From Nonomuraea cavernae (GTDB lineage Bacteria > Actinomycetota > Actinomycetes > Streptosporangiales > Streptosporangiaceae): a DNA stretch of 64,000 bases. The notes under the pieces were generated by a model. The model saw only the letters and a program-made list of their open reading frames with translations. It was not told the DNA's origin and ran no database searches. Made by a program: the position numbers and the translations under genes. Positions 50,812 through 59,802 of this stretch are shown piece by piece (the first letter of the stretch is position 1; every line of letters begins with the position of its first letter). The stretch is taken from assembly GCF_014646355.1 (NCBI RefSeq), contig NZ_BMNH01000001.1, positions 462,675-526,674 of the forward strand. The letters run 5' to 3'.

Positions 50812-53499
50812 TCAGGACTTGGCCGCGGGCTTCTTCTTGGCGGGCGCCTTCTTCGCCGGAGCCTTCCGAGCCGCCGCCTTCTTGGGCGCGGGCGCCCGGT
50901 CACGTCGCTCGGCCAGCAGCTCGGCCGCCCGCTCGATGGTGATCTCTTCGACCGAATCGCCCTTGCGGAGCGAGGCGTTGGTCTCGCCGTCGGTGACGTA
51001 GGGGCCGAATCGGCCTTCCTTCACCACGACGGGCTTCTTGGAGTTGGGGTCGTCGCCCAGCTCGCGCAGCGGCGCGGCGGCCGCGGCCCGGCCCCTGCCC
51101 CGCTGCTTGGGCTGCGCGAACAGCTCCTTGGCCTGATCGAGCGTGACCGTGAACAGGTCTTCCTCCGACGCCAGCGACCGGGAGTCGGTGCCCTTCTTCA
51201 GGTAGGGCCCGAACTTACCGTTGTGCGCGACGACCTGCTCGCCGTCGAGCTCGCCCACGACCCTCGGGATCTCCAGCAGCTTGAGCGCGTCGTCGAGCGT
51301 CACCGTGTCGAGCGACATGGTCTTGAACAGCGAGCTCGTACGCGGCTTGGCCACGTCGGCCTTCTTGGTCCGCTTCTTCGGGGTCTCCTCCTCCTGCACG
51401 GGAAGGATCTCCGTGACGTACGGCCCGAACCGCCCGTCCTTGGCCACGATCGTGTTGCCGGTCACCGGGTCCTTGCCCAGCTCACGGTCGCCCGTCGGCC
51501 GCGAGAACAGCTCCTCCGCCTTCTCAGCGGTCAGCTCGTCGGGCGTCATGTCCTCGGGCACGTTGACCCGGGTGCCGTCGCGGTCGAGGTAGGGGCCGTA
51601 GCGCCCGACCCGGATGACGATGTCGGTGCCCCTGATCGGGAAGGAACTGATCTCCTTGGCGTCGATGTCACCGAGGTCGGTGACCATCTCCTTCAGGCCC
51701 TCGTCGCCGTCTTCGCCGTAGTAGAAGCGCTGCAGCTCGGGCACCCGCTCGGCCCGGTCGTTGGCGATGTCGTCGAGCACCTTCTCCATCTCGGCGGTGA
51801 AGTCGTAGTCGACCAGGTTGCCGAAATGCCGCTCCAGCAGGTTGACCACGGCGAACGCCAGGAAGGACGGCACCAGCGCGGTGCCCTTCTTGAACACGTA
51901 ACCCCGGTCGAGGATCGTGCCGATGATCGAGGCGTACGTCGAGGGACGCCCGATCTCGCGATCCTCCAGCTCCTTGACCAGCGACGCCTCGGTGTAGCGG
52001 GCCGGCGGCTTGGTCGAGTGGCCGGCCACGTCGAGCCGCGTGACGCTGAGCGCGTCGCCCTCGGCCAGGTTGGGCAGCCGCTTCTCGGAGTCGTCGCGGT
52101 CGGTCGACGGGTCGTCGGCGCCTTCGACATAGGCCTTCAGGAAGCCGTAGAACGTGATCGTCCGGCCCGAGGCGCTGAACTCGACCTCCTCGCCCGAGGA
52201 GGACCGGCCACCCACCTTGACCGTGACCGACTCGCCGACCGCGTCCTTCATCTGGGACGACACGGTGCGCTGCCAGATCAGCTCGTACAGCCGGAACCTG
52301 TCGCCGCTCAGCCTGGTCTCACCCGGCGTGCGGAACTCCTCGCCGGACGGCCGGATCGCCTCGTGCGCCTCCTGCGCGCTCTTCACCTTGCTGCTGTAGA
52401 CGCGCGGCTTGTCCGGAACGTACGCCCGGCCGTACAGCTTGATCGCCTGGGAGCGCGCGGCCGCGATCGCGGTCTCCGACAGCGTGATGCTGTCGGTGCG
52501 CATGTAGGTGATGAAGCCTTCCTCGTAGAGGCGCTGCGCGACCTGCATCGTGTACTTGGCGGAGAAGCCCAGCTTGCGGCTGGCCTCCTGCTGCAGGGTG
52601 GTCGTCCGGAACGGGGCGTAGGGCTTGCGGGTGTACGGCTTGCGCTCGACGGACTTGACCGCGAACGACGAGCCCTGAAGCCGGCCGGCCAGCTCACCGG
52701 CGGCGGCCTCAGACAGGTGCAGGACGTCATTGGTCTTGAGCTGCCCGGTGCTGGCGAAGTCGCGGCCCTGCGCCACACGCCTGCCGTCGACGTTGGTCAG
52801 CGTCGCGCTGAAGTCGCGTGGCCGCTCCTCGGCCTTGCCCGTGTCGAACAGCGCCTGCAGGTCCCAGTAGTGGGCCGACGTGAACGCCAGGCGCTCGCGC
52901 TCCCGCTCCACGACCAGGCGCGTCGCCACCGACTGGACCCGGCCGGCGGACAGGCGGGGCTTGACCTTCTTCCACAGGACCGGGCTGACCTCGTAGCCGT
53001 AGAGGCGGTCGAGGATGCGCCTGGTCTCCTGGGCGTCGACGAGGCGCAGGTTGAGGTCGCGGGGGTTGGCGACCGCGTCGCGGATCGCCTGCGGGGTGAT
53101 CTCGTGGAACACCATGCGGTGCACCGGCACCTTGGGCTTGAGCACCTCGCGCAGGTGCCACGCGATGGCCTCGCCCTCGCGGTCCTCGTCAGTGGCCAGG
53201 TAGAGTTCGTCCGCATCCTTCAGCAGCTGCTTCAGCTTGCTGACCTGCGCCCTCTTGTCAGGGTTGACGACATACAGCGGCTCGAATTCATGATCGACAT
53301 TGACGCCCAGACGTGCCCACGCCTCCCCCTTGTACTTCTCGGGGATGTCGTCGGCCTTCTCCGGCAAGTCACGGATGTGGCCGATGCTCGATTCGACGAC
53401 GTAGCCGCTACCGAGGTACTCCTCGATCGTCTTCGCCTTGGCCGGCGACTCGACTATCACCAGGCGGGTTCCGCCGACGCTGCCGTTGTTGGCTGGCAC
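50812..53499 (-). CDS. topA: DNA topoisomerase I (type IA) with lysine-rich tail
   Basis: The 895-aa enzyme relaxes negative supercoils. It has the TOPRIM start RLVIVESPAKAKTIEEYLG, acidic DTDEDREGEAIAWH-type site, the active-site Tyr in GFITYMRTDS, C-terminal repeats of the KFGPYL and GRFGPYV type and a Lys/Ala tail (KKAAARKAPAKKAPAKKK), as in actinobacterial TopA. The GTG at 53499 has AGGAAG six bases upstream; a TTG at 53529 with GGGGGAA also fits and would add ten residues. It is followed by the metallophosphoesterase gene after 55 bases. Confidence 0.97.
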   Translation of the reverse strand: MPANNGSVGGTRLVIVESPAKAKTIEEYLGSGYVVESSIGHIRDLPEKADDIPEKYKGEAWARLGVNVDHEFEPLYVVNPDKRAQVSKLKQLLKDADELYLATDEDREGEAIAWHLREVLKPKVPVHRMVFHEITPQAIRDAVANPRDLNLRLVDAQETRRILDRLYGYEVSPVLWKKVKPRLSAGRVQSVATRLVVERERERLAFTSAHYWDLQALFDTGKAEERPRDFSATLTNVDGRRVAQGRDFASTGQLKTNDVLHLSEAAAGELAGRLQGSSFAVKSVERKPYTRKPYAPFRTTTLQQEASRKLGFSAKYTMQVAQRLYEEGFITYMRTDSITLSETAIAAARSQAIKLYGRAYVPDKPRVYSSKVKSAQEAHEAIRPSGEEFRTPGETRLSGDRFRLYELIWQRTVSSQMKDAVGESVTVKVGGRSSSGEEVEFSASGRTITFYGFLKAYVEGADDPSTDRDDSEKRLPNLAEGDALSVTRLDVAGHSTKPPARYTEASLVKELEDREIGRPSTYASIIGTILDRGYVFKKGTALVPSFLAFAVVNLLERHFGNLVDYDFTAEMEKVLDDIANDRAERVPELQRFYYGEDGDEGLKEMVTDLGDIDAKEISSFPIRGTDIVIRVGRYGPYLDRDGTRVNVPEDMTPDELTAEKAEELFSRPTGDRELGKDPVTGNTIVAKDGRFGPYVTEILPVQEEETPKKRTKKADVAKPRTSSLFKTMSLDTVTLDDALKLLEIPRVVGELDGEQVVAHNGKFGPYLKKGTDSRSLASEEDLFTVTLDQAKELFAQPKQRGRGRAAAAAPLRELGDDPNSKKPVVVKEGRFGPYVTDGETNASLRKGDSVEEITIERAAELLAERRDRAPAPKKAAARKAPAKKAPAKKKPAAKS

Positions 53500-53690
53500 G
53501 CTGCTTCCTACCTCGCTGTTCGCTAACAATTCCCCCTGCCGGGACCCGGCACAGATCTGAAAGGTAACCCGTCTCGCGGATTTTTCCTTCCCCCGGGGCT
53601 ACCCACTAGCTTCCGGGTCCACCCACCAGCACGCAGAATAAGGCTCACTGAGCGGCATCGCGCCCTGACTCACCCTGGAGACTAATCGCT

Positions 53691-53876
53691 GTGCTCGACT
53701 ACTCCTACATGGATATCTACATTCCGCGCGACCTGTCCCGTGAAGCCGCACGTCAACTGCTGACCGAACACGCGGAGTACGGCCACTGGGAGCTCGCGCG
53801 GGTGCGGCTGCATCCGGACGGAAGTCGTCATGTGCGGCTCCGCCGCAAGATCATGCGGGTGCGGCGCACCCTCTGA
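53691..53876 (+). CDS. Small conserved actinobacterial protein (DUF5703)
   Basis: The 61-aa cytosolic protein begins MLDYSYMDIYIPRDLSR and has EHAEYGHWELARVRLHPDGSR and a basic end (RRKIMRVRR). This pattern is near-universal in actinobacteria next to topA but has no assigned function. GTG at 53691 follows GGAG at an 11-base spacing. It is convergent with the chaplin-like gene, with a strong terminator between them. Confidence 0.85.
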   Translation: MLDYSYMDIYIPRDLSREAARQLLTEHAEYGHWELARVRLHPDGSRHVRLRRKIMRVRRTL

Positions 53877-53911
53877 CCATCGCCATGCTTTGCCCACCAA
53901 GTATGGACATG

Positions 53912-53954
53912 GCTTTGCCCGTCCCGGGGCCGCGCCCCCCGGAACGGGCAAAGC
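53912..53954. terminator. Bidirectional terminator between DUF5703 and the chaplin-like gene
   Basis: GCTTTGCCCGT (53912-53922) and ACGGGCAAAGC (53944-53954) pair perfectly, with further CCCGGGG/CCCCCGG pairing inside. The stem begins with A/T-rich AAAGC, giving a U-like tail on both strands. Confidence 0.8.
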
Positions 53955-53995
53955 GTCACGTGGGCCGGCAGCTCACAGGGTGCCGGCCGGGGACC

Positions 53996-55951
53996 CTACT
54001 TCCGGCCGAGACGGAACCGGCGGGTCGCCGCGAACAGCGTGGCCGAGGCGGCGAACATCCCGCCCAGGACCAGCGCCAACAGCGAACCGTTGTTCATGCC
54101 GGTGACGCCGATGGGCTGGGCGGCGCTCATCAGCCCGATGGGCAGAGCCCCCGCGGCCGACGTCACGGCGCCCCCCACCGGGGTCGAGGAGACCAGCGAG
54201 GTCGCCGGGCTGACCGCGGACAGCGGCCCGGACGGGCCCGCGACGCTGGACGCGGCGGCCGTGGCGCGCTTGGCCGGCTTACCCGGAGTGGCGGGCTGGG
54301 CCGGCAGGCCGGGGAGACCGGGCAGGGCGGGGAGCCCGAACGACTGGGACACGTCACCGACGACCGGCAGGGCCGGCAGGCCACCGCGCATCGACTGCGT
54401 GACGTTGCCCGCGTCCTGCAGGCCGCTCAGGGCCGGGACGACCGGCAGCGCGGACATGCCGCCCTTGGTCTGGGCGACCTTGCCGCTCATCTGGGTGTAG
54501 CGGTCGAAACGGTCGTGCCCGTGGTCGACCGGCCGGCCGACGCGGGCCCCGCCGAGGCATCCGGCGGCGGCGTCACCGAGGACCGCCACGGCGTTGCCGC
54601 AGACGTTGATCGGCGCGGTGATCGGCGCGACCACCTGGTTGCCCGCCAGCACGCCCGACCGGCCCGACGTGGTGTTGCCACCGGCGCCCGAGCCCTGCTG
54701 GGGCGAGACGCTGGCCCCGCCCTTGCAGTGGGCCTCGGCCAGGCCGAGCGCGGCGACCGCGTTGCCGCAGGCGTTGATCGGCGCGGTGATCGGGGCCACG
54801 ACCTGGTTGCCGGCCAGCACGCCCGACCGGCCCGACGTCGTGTTGCCACCGGCGCCCCGGCCGCCGTTCTGCACGGAAGCGCCGCCCCGGCATCCGGCGA
54901 ACGCCTCTCCGAACGCGGCCACGGCGTTGCCGCAGACGTTGATCGGCGCGGTGATCGGCGCGACCACCTGGTTGCCCGCCAGCACACCCGACCGCCCCGA
55001 CGTGGTGTTGCCACCGGCGCCCGAGCCGCCGCCGCGGTTGTCGACGGACGTGCCGCCCTTGCAGCCGGCTTCGGCGTTGCCCACGGAGTTGCCGCAGGCG
55101 GTGATGGGCAGGCTGATCGGGGCGACGACCTGGTTGCCGCTGCCTGCGCCGAACCGCCCGTCGGTGTCGTTGCCGCGGGAGCCGGGGCGACCGTGGCCAC
55201 CGTGGTAGCCGTGGCCGGGCTTGCGGCCGCCGTTGGTGACGGACGAGCCGCCCTTGCAGCCGGAGAACGCCTCGCCGAACGCCGCGACCGAGTTGCCGCA
55301 GACGTTGATCGGAGCGCTGATCGGCGCGATGACCTGGTTGCCGCCGAGCACGGAGCTGCGGCCGGAGGTGGTGTTGCCCCCGGCGCCGACACCGGTGTTC
55401 TTCACCGAGGCGCCGCCCTTGCAGCCGGCGGTCGCCTCGCCGAAGATCGCCACCGCGTTGCCGCAGGCGTTGATCGGAGCGCTGATGGGTGCGGTGACCT
55501 GGTTGCCGCCGAGGATGCTGTGGTCGCCGGAGGTCCGGTTGCCTCCCGCGCCGCCCTTGCCGGAGTTGGTGACCGAGGCGCCGCCCTTGCAGCCCGCGTC
55601 GGAGCTGCCGAAGATCGCCACCGCGTTGCCGCAGGCGTTGACCGGAGCGCTGATCGGCGCGTTGACCTGGTTGCCGCCGAGGATGCTGTGGTCACCGGAG
55701 GTCTTGTTGGGGATGCCGCCCTTGCCGGTGTTGGTCACCGTCGCGCCGCCCTCGGAGGACGCGTTGGACTCGCCGGCCACGCCGACGGCGTTGCCGCTGA
55801 TGTCGATCGGCAGCGAGATCGGCAGGTTGACCTGGTTGCCGCCGCCGATGGAGTTGTCGCCGGACGTGTCAGCGAGCGCGGTGCCGCTGAATGACATGAC
55901 CGCGACCGCCAGCAGGGCGGCGGGAGTGGAAGCCTTGGCCCACGTACGCAT
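53996..55951 (-). CDS. Eight-repeat chaplin-like surface protein with C-terminal membrane anchor
   Basis: The 651-aa protein has a signal peptide (residues 1-27), then eight repeats of 53-69 residues (29 to about 479), a Pro/Ala-rich linker and a C-terminal hydrophobic helix with a basic tail (FAATRRFRLGRK). Each repeat has a GNQV..PI..PI..CGN core and a second Cys (AGCKGG), the chaplin pattern of small amyloid-forming proteins that coat Streptomyces aerial hyphae. Repeat 1 lacks both cysteines. A sortase signal is not typical: IGVTG precedes the helix, not LAxTG. ATG at 55951 has AGGAG nine bases upstream. It may form an extracellular fibrillar layer; that is inference. Confidence 0.85.
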   Translation of the reverse strand: MRTWAKASTPAALLAVAVMSFSGTALADTSGDNSIGGGNQVNLPISLPIDISGNAVGVAGESNASSEGGATVTNTGKGGIPNKTSGDHSILGGNQVNAPISAPVNACGNAVAIFGSSDAGCKGGASVTNSGKGGAGGNRTSGDHSILGGNQVTAPISAPINACGNAVAIFGEATAGCKGGASVKNTGVGAGGNTTSGRSSVLGGNQVIAPISAPINVCGNSVAAFGEAFSGCKGGSSVTNGGRKPGHGYHGGHGRPGSRGNDTDGRFGAGSGNQVVAPISLPITACGNSVGNAEAGCKGGTSVDNRGGGSGAGGNTTSGRSGVLAGNQVVAPITAPINVCGNAVAAFGEAFAGCRGGASVQNGGRGAGGNTTSGRSGVLAGNQVVAPITAPINACGNAVAALGLAEAHCKGGASVSPQQGSGAGGNTTSGRSGVLAGNQVVAPITAPINVCGNAVAVLGDAAAGCLGGARVGRPVDHGHDRFDRYTQMSGKVAQTKGGMSALPVVPALSGLQDAGNVTQSMRGGLPALPVVGDVSQSFGLPALPGLPGLPAQPATPGKPAKRATAAASSVAGPSGPLSAVSPATSLVSSTPVGGAVTSAAGALPIGLMSAAQPIGVTGMNNGSLLALVLGGMFAASATLFAATRRFRLGRK

Positions 55952-56151
55952 AATGGATGCTCCTGTGTGGTTCTAGGGGGATTGCCTGACAGTTCGCGGA
56001 CAGCCGAGGCCGTGCGAGGTCGCAGGGCGCCGCGCACAGCGGGACCTCGGATTCGGCGAACCAGGGATGACTGACGTGTCTCCCGCTGGCGGAGGGGATC
56101 GATGCCGCGCTCCGCCGCCGGCACATGAAGGGCCGGAACCTGTGGCGAGGA

Positions 56152-56751
56152 TCAGTCAGGTGAGAAAGAAGGGTCGTCCGCCGCTGTGCGGACGACGGGG
56201 GGAAGCACGCGCGCCAGGGGGGCGCGCACAGCTTCGGGACGCGGGCCGTCAACAGACCTCGCGATGTCCCCCAGGCCCGGCCCGAACGGGCCGCTGCCAC
56301 CGCCGTTGGGCACCAGACCGTCGGTGTCCAGCATCTTGCTCGCGGTGGAAGGTGCAGGCAGGCCGGGATCGGACTGGCTGGTGAGCCCGTCGACCGTCAG
56401 CCCTGCCATCGCCTCGGCGTCGTCCAACGCCGTGGCCGTGCCGTCGACCGCGGCAAACCCGTCGATGACGGACCCGGTGACGGTGAGAGGCGCGCCGACT
56501 CCTGGCGCCGCGGTGGAGTCCGCAGCGGCGGGAGCGGCGAAGGTCATCCCGAACAGGACGGCGAGCAGCCAACCAGCGGCCAGCAGGAAGCCGACCGCGA
56601 CCGCTCGTGCGATGACCTGACGGACGCCGGCCGCGAACCGCGCCATCCGGGCGGCCCGCTCGGTCATCACATCCTCCGCCCGGAGGGACATGGACGCGCG
56701 CCGCACGGCGGAGGGCTGCGCCCTCAGCTGCCGCATCGGCGTGCGTGCCAC
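56152..56751 (-). CDS. Putative membrane-anchored secreted protein of unknown function
   Basis: This 199-aa protein is not recognised. A basic N-terminus with several Met codons precedes a membrane segment (VAVGFLLAAGWLLAVLFGMTFAAP), after which the Ala/Gly/Pro-rich extracellular part has no repeats or catalytic motifs. GTG at 56751 has GGAGG four bases upstream; the membrane segment begins about 45 residues in. It lies upstream of the chaplin-like gene on the same strand, with 200 bases between them, and may be coexpressed with it. A role at the same surface layer is only a guess. Confidence 0.6.
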   Translation of the reverse strand: MARTPMRQLRAQPSAVRRASMSLRAEDVMTERAARMARFAAGVRQVIARAVAVGFLLAAGWLLAVLFGMTFAAPAAADSTAAPGVGAPLTVTGSVIDGFAAVDGTATALDDAEAMAGLTVDGLTSQSDPGLPAPSTASKMLDTDGLVPNGGGSGPFGPGLGDIARSVDGPRPEAVRAPLARVLPPVVRTAADDPSFSPD

Positions 56752-57134
56752 GTGACCTCCCGGAACTCCAGAACCGACCTCACACAGTGAGGCCGGTCCA
56801 TGGACTCACCCCTCAACGGTCCGTAACCGTAGCAGCACCCACGGTTGCCACAAGGAGTTTTCAGCAGAGATCCAGGAATCGGTCATGCACCGGCACCCCG
56901 AATCGCAGCGAATCGCCCTGCTCCCGCTGGTCCGCCCCATGGGACGTCCCAGAGAAGCCCAGGATGGGCAGCGGCCTGGCCGGCGCGACCCGCTCCCTTG
57001 GGACTCAGCGCTTCTTACAGCGGGTACGGACCGCGCCCCGATCGGCCCGGCGAAGTTCTGGTATGACGCACCCCTCAGAGTTTGCTAACCTTACGGAGCC
57101 GACGCGGGATGACGGTCCCACGTGCAGGCACCAC
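56752..57134. other. 383-base stretch between the secreted-protein gene and tRNA-Leu
   Basis: It contains the inverted repeat at 56774-56796 (below) and the promoter region of tRNA-Leu at its right end. No open frame with a plausible start or motif is visible. Confidence 0.5.
56774..56796. promoter_or_regulatory. Inverted repeat upstream of the 199-aa protein gene
   Basis: CCGACCTCAC and GTGAGGCCGG pair at nine of ten positions with an ACA centre, 22 bases before the GTG at 56751. It could be an operator or an mRNA leader hairpin. Confidence 0.4.
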
Positions 57135-57220
57135 GTCCGGGTGGCGGAATAGGCAGACGCGCTAGCTTGAGGTGCTAGTGCCCTTTGCGGGGCATGGGGG
57201 TTCAAGTCCCCCCTCGGACA
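57135..57220 (+). tRNA. tRNA-Leu (anticodon GAG)
   Basis: It has acceptor GTCCGGG/CTCGGAC, a D-arm with GGCAGA, anticodon stem CTAGC/GCTAG with loop TTGAGGT (anticodon GAG), a long variable arm (TGCCC.TTTGC.GGGGCA) and T-arm with GTTCAAG. This is the class II layout of tRNA-Leu. CCA is not encoded. The serine-recombinase gene on the other strand ends six bases downstream. Confidence 0.95.
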
Positions 57221-57225
57221 CAGGA

Positions 57226-58596
57226 TTACCCCATGAAGAGCCTGCCCTGAGGGGCGGGCTCTTCTGCATTGAGCTCAGTTACGACGCGGGTCGCCGCGTG
57301 GCAGACGATGACCAGGCCATTGGCTCGTAATGCAGAGACGATCTCTGCTGGCCCCTCCTGTCCTCTGCCGCCTACATGCGCTGATAGCTCTGCCAGCAGC
57401 CGATCCTCACGTATGTACAGGAACTTCGGGCCGGACGCCGTGCGAGGTCTGGCGCTGGTGTAGCCGTGGCGGCACCGATAGCCCGGACGTCCGTTCACCC
57501 AGTGCGAATCCAGACGGTGCCCGCAGAACCCGCACTTCAGTAGGCCCGCGAGCAGATAGACGCGCGGACTGCCGTCTTGGGTGGGTCGAGCAGCCCGGAT
57601 CGCCTGCGCGGCGACGAAGTCGTCGTCGCTGACCAGTGCCGGATGGCTCGGCTTCGTCGAGATCGCCCACTCTTGGGGAGCGTTCCAGCCACGCTGTGTT
57701 GCATCGCTGACGCTGCCGCTCCGGCGGTTCCAGACCTGGCGGCCGGTATAGCGAGGATTGCCGAGGATCGCCGCAACTGTACGTAACGTCCAAACATGTC
57801 CAGACCGGTGCGGGTTACGCTCGCGATCCACGTCCGAGGGGCACGGTACGCCGCGTTCGTTCAGCATCCGGGCGATCCGCGCCACGCTGACACCCACCAG
57901 TCGCTGCGCGAACATCCACCGTACGTGCGGTGCCGTGGCCGGGTCGGCGTCAAGCCGGTGCAGACGGCGCCCCCAGCGGGCGTGCGCCCGATTCGGATGC
58001 GGGCCCGCGTCTACCAAGCGGTAGCCGTACGGCGGCCGTCCACCGAGAAAGCGTCCCTGATCGGCAGCCTGGTTCCGCATCGCGGCCAGCACGCGGTGGC
58101 GGGCCCGCAGCACCTCACGCTGTGATTGCCCGCCCAGCAACAGCATCAACGCCTGATGCATCGGACTCTCCGGATCTACCGGCCCACCCGCCTCCGGCAT
58201 CCACAGCTGGACGCCGTAGGACTGAAAGAGCGGCAGAAGCTGTGTGAGCTGATCCCCCGAGAACGCTCTTTCGTACTCGCCGACCACGATCGCGTCCCAG
58301 CCACGGTCCGAATCGGTCAGAGCTGCCAGCAGTTCGGCGGACTGCGGCCGCTCGCTCCACGGCAACCGCCGCGAATAGCCGATATCCACGAACTCGGCCA
58401 CGATCACACCCTGGCCCGCGACCAGGATCTGCGCCGCCTCACGCTGCCACCCACACGAGGAGACGGGATCCTGGAATTCCGCGGTGGAGGTCCGCGCGTA
58501 GAGGGCGAACCGCAACGGCCCGTCCTTCGAACGATGACGAGGAGATCGCGGACTGATGACCTTGTGCTGGACCCAGCTGTCGAACAAAGAGGACAT
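57226..58596 (-). CDS. Serine recombinase (integrase of a tRNA-Leu-linked element)
   Basis: The 456-aa large serine recombinase has an N-terminal resolvase domain with the catalytic Ser in ALYARTST, a Recombinase domain (GGRPPYGYRLV, NPRYTGRQVWNRR) and a zinc-ribbon CGFCGHRL...CRHG. It catalyses site-specific integration or excision of the element. ATG at 58596 is the likely start. Its last codons overlap the terminator stem of tRNA-Leu, so the enzyme's end is encoded by the host terminator. It is divergent from the toxin-antitoxin pair. Confidence 0.9.
   Translation of the reverse strand: MSSLFDSWVQHKVISPRSPRHRSKDGPLRFALYARTSTAEFQDPVSSCGWQREAAQILVAGQGVIVAEFVDIGYSRRLPWSERPQSAELLAALTDSDRGWDAIVVGEYERAFSGDQLTQLLPLFQSYGVQLWMPEAGGPVDPESPMHQALMLLLGGQSQREVLRARHRVLAAMRNQAADQGRFLGGRPPYGYRLVDAGPHPNRAHARWGRRLHRLDADPATAPHVRWMFAQRLVGVSVARIARMLNERGVPCPSDVDRERNPHRSGHVWTLRTVAAILGNPRYTGRQVWNRRSGSVSDATQRGWNAPQEWAISTKPSHPALVSDDDFVAAQAIRAARPTQDGSPRVYLLAGLLKCGFCGHRLDSHWVNGRPGYRCRHGYTSARPRTASGPKFLYIREDRLLAELSAHVGGRGQEGPAEIVSALRANGLVIVCHAATRVVTELNAEEPAPQGRLFMG
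57235..57264. terminator. Terminator of tRNA-Leu, inside the recombinase 3' end
   Basis: GAAGAGCCTGCCC (57235-57247) pairs with GGGCGGGCTCTTC (57252-57264) with one G-U pair, loop TGAG, 14 bases beyond the tRNA. On the minus strand it encodes residues EEPAPQGRLF of the recombinase. Confidence 0.8.
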
Positions 58597-58683
58597 ACCT
58601 AGTTGACGCAGGAATGCGCCACCTACGGCACCACACCATGAGGCATCATGGAGAGGCTCAACGACGTGATCCAGGAGGTGAGC

Positions 58684-59385
58684 ATGGCCATCGATCGGTT
58701 CACCACGCCGTTGTACGGCATCGCCGAAGCTGCCGGCTACCTCGCGATCCCCGCCTCCACCTTCACCAGTTGGGCCTTCGGCTACCAACGCCGTCAGCGC
58801 GACGGCCGTGCGATCCGCGCCAAACCGGTCATCACCGCCATCCGGGCAGAGCGGCCGAACGAAGCGTCCGTGCCGTTCATCGGCTTGGCCGAGGGCTACG
58901 CCCTGGCCGCATTCCGGCAGGCGGGCGTACCGCTGCAGCGCATCCGGCCGGCAATCGACGCGTTGCAGCGCGAGCTCGGCCTGGAACACGCCCTGGCCAG
59001 CCGCCGGCTCTTCACCGACGGCGCCGAAGTCCTCTACGACTACGCCGAGCACGTCGGCGATGATTCGGCCCGCGAACTGGTCGTCGTCCGCAACAACCAA
59101 CGAGTTTTCACCGAGATCGTGCAGAGCTATCTGCGCCGCGTGCACTTCGCACACGACGGATACGCCGAAGTGATCACGCTTCCGCAATACCGCGTCGCCG
59201 AGGTCACGATAGATGCCCGCCACGCCTTCGGCCGGCCTCGGTTCGCCCGCGGGGGCGCCAAGATAGAGGACGCGATCGACCTGTTCCGGGCCGGAGAGCC
59301 CGTCGATGTCGTGGCGGAGGAGTACGGGCTCACCCGCGACGAGATCGAGGATGTCCTGCGTGTCGCCACCCGAACAGCCGCGTAG
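58684..59385 (+). CDS. DUF433-containing antitoxin, VapB45-like
   Basis: The 233-aa protein has an N-terminal helical part (IAEAAGYLAIPASTFTSWAFG), a middle section and a C-terminal DUF433 domain (GAKIEDAIDLFRAGEPVDVVAEEYGLTRDEIEDVL). Its length and partner match the M. tuberculosis VapB45 (Rv2018) type. ATG at 58684 has GGAGG six bases upstream. It overlaps the toxin start by 26 bases. It should bind DNA and neutralise the PIN-like toxin. Confidence 0.85.
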   Translation: MAIDRFTTPLYGIAEAAGYLAIPASTFTSWAFGYQRRQRDGRAIRAKPVITAIRAERPNEASVPFIGLAEGYALAAFRQAGVPLQRIRPAIDALQRELGLEHALASRRLFTDGAEVLYDYAEHVGDDSARELVVVRNNQRVFTEIVQSYLRRVHFAHDGYAEVITLPQYRVAEVTIDARHAFGRPRFARGGAKIEDAIDLFRAGEPVDVVAEEYGLTRDEIEDVLRVATRTAA

Positions 59386-59776
59386 GTTCTTCGTCGATCG
59401 CAGTCTCGGCCGGGTCGCCGTACCCAAACTGCTACGTGAAGCCGGGTGGGACCTGATCACCCTGGCCGAACACTACGGCGTCCCCCAGGACGAGACCATC
59501 GAGGACACCCGCTGGATCGAAGACAGCGCCAAGCTCGGCTGGGCCGTCCTCATGAAGGACAAACGCATCCGCTACCGGCAAGCAGAGATCGCCGCGGTCA
59601 TCGAGCATCAGGCCCGCTGTTTCGTCATCACCCGCGGCGATCTCACCTCCGCCGCCTACGCCGAACGCTTCATCACCAACCAGCAGGCCGTCTTCGCCGC
59701 CTCCAACAGTCCTGGCCCCTTCATCTACGCCGTCCACACCGACCGACTCGAGCGCCTGTATCCCCCACATGCCTGA
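59360..59776 (+). CDS. PIN-like toxin, VapC45-like
   Basis: The 138-aa protein matches VapC45 (Rv2019) in length and layout: FFVDRSLGR, LGWAVLMKDKRIRYR and FVITRGDLTS, acidic residues of a PIN-type RNase. It is expected to cleave RNA and arrest growth unless VapB45 is present. GTG at 59360 is preferred because GAGG lies about nine bases before it; an ATG at 59351 is in frame. It overlaps the antitoxin gene, ensuring coupled expression. Confidence 0.85.
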   Translation: MSPPEQPRRFFVDRSLGRVAVPKLLREAGWDLITLAEHYGVPQDETIEDTRWIEDSAKLGWAVLMKDKRIRYRQAEIAAVIEHQARCFVITRGDLTSAAYAERFITNQQAVFAASNSPGPFIYAVHTDRLERLYPPHA

Positions 59777-59802
59777 CACCTGCGGCGTGGTCGCCGGGTG
59801 TG

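Noticed and set aside
57075..57100. Iron-box-like GCTAACCTTA upstream of tRNA-Leu
   Set aside because: Only one half resembles the IdeR consensus and a tRNA gene is an unlikely target; it is part of a promoter region.
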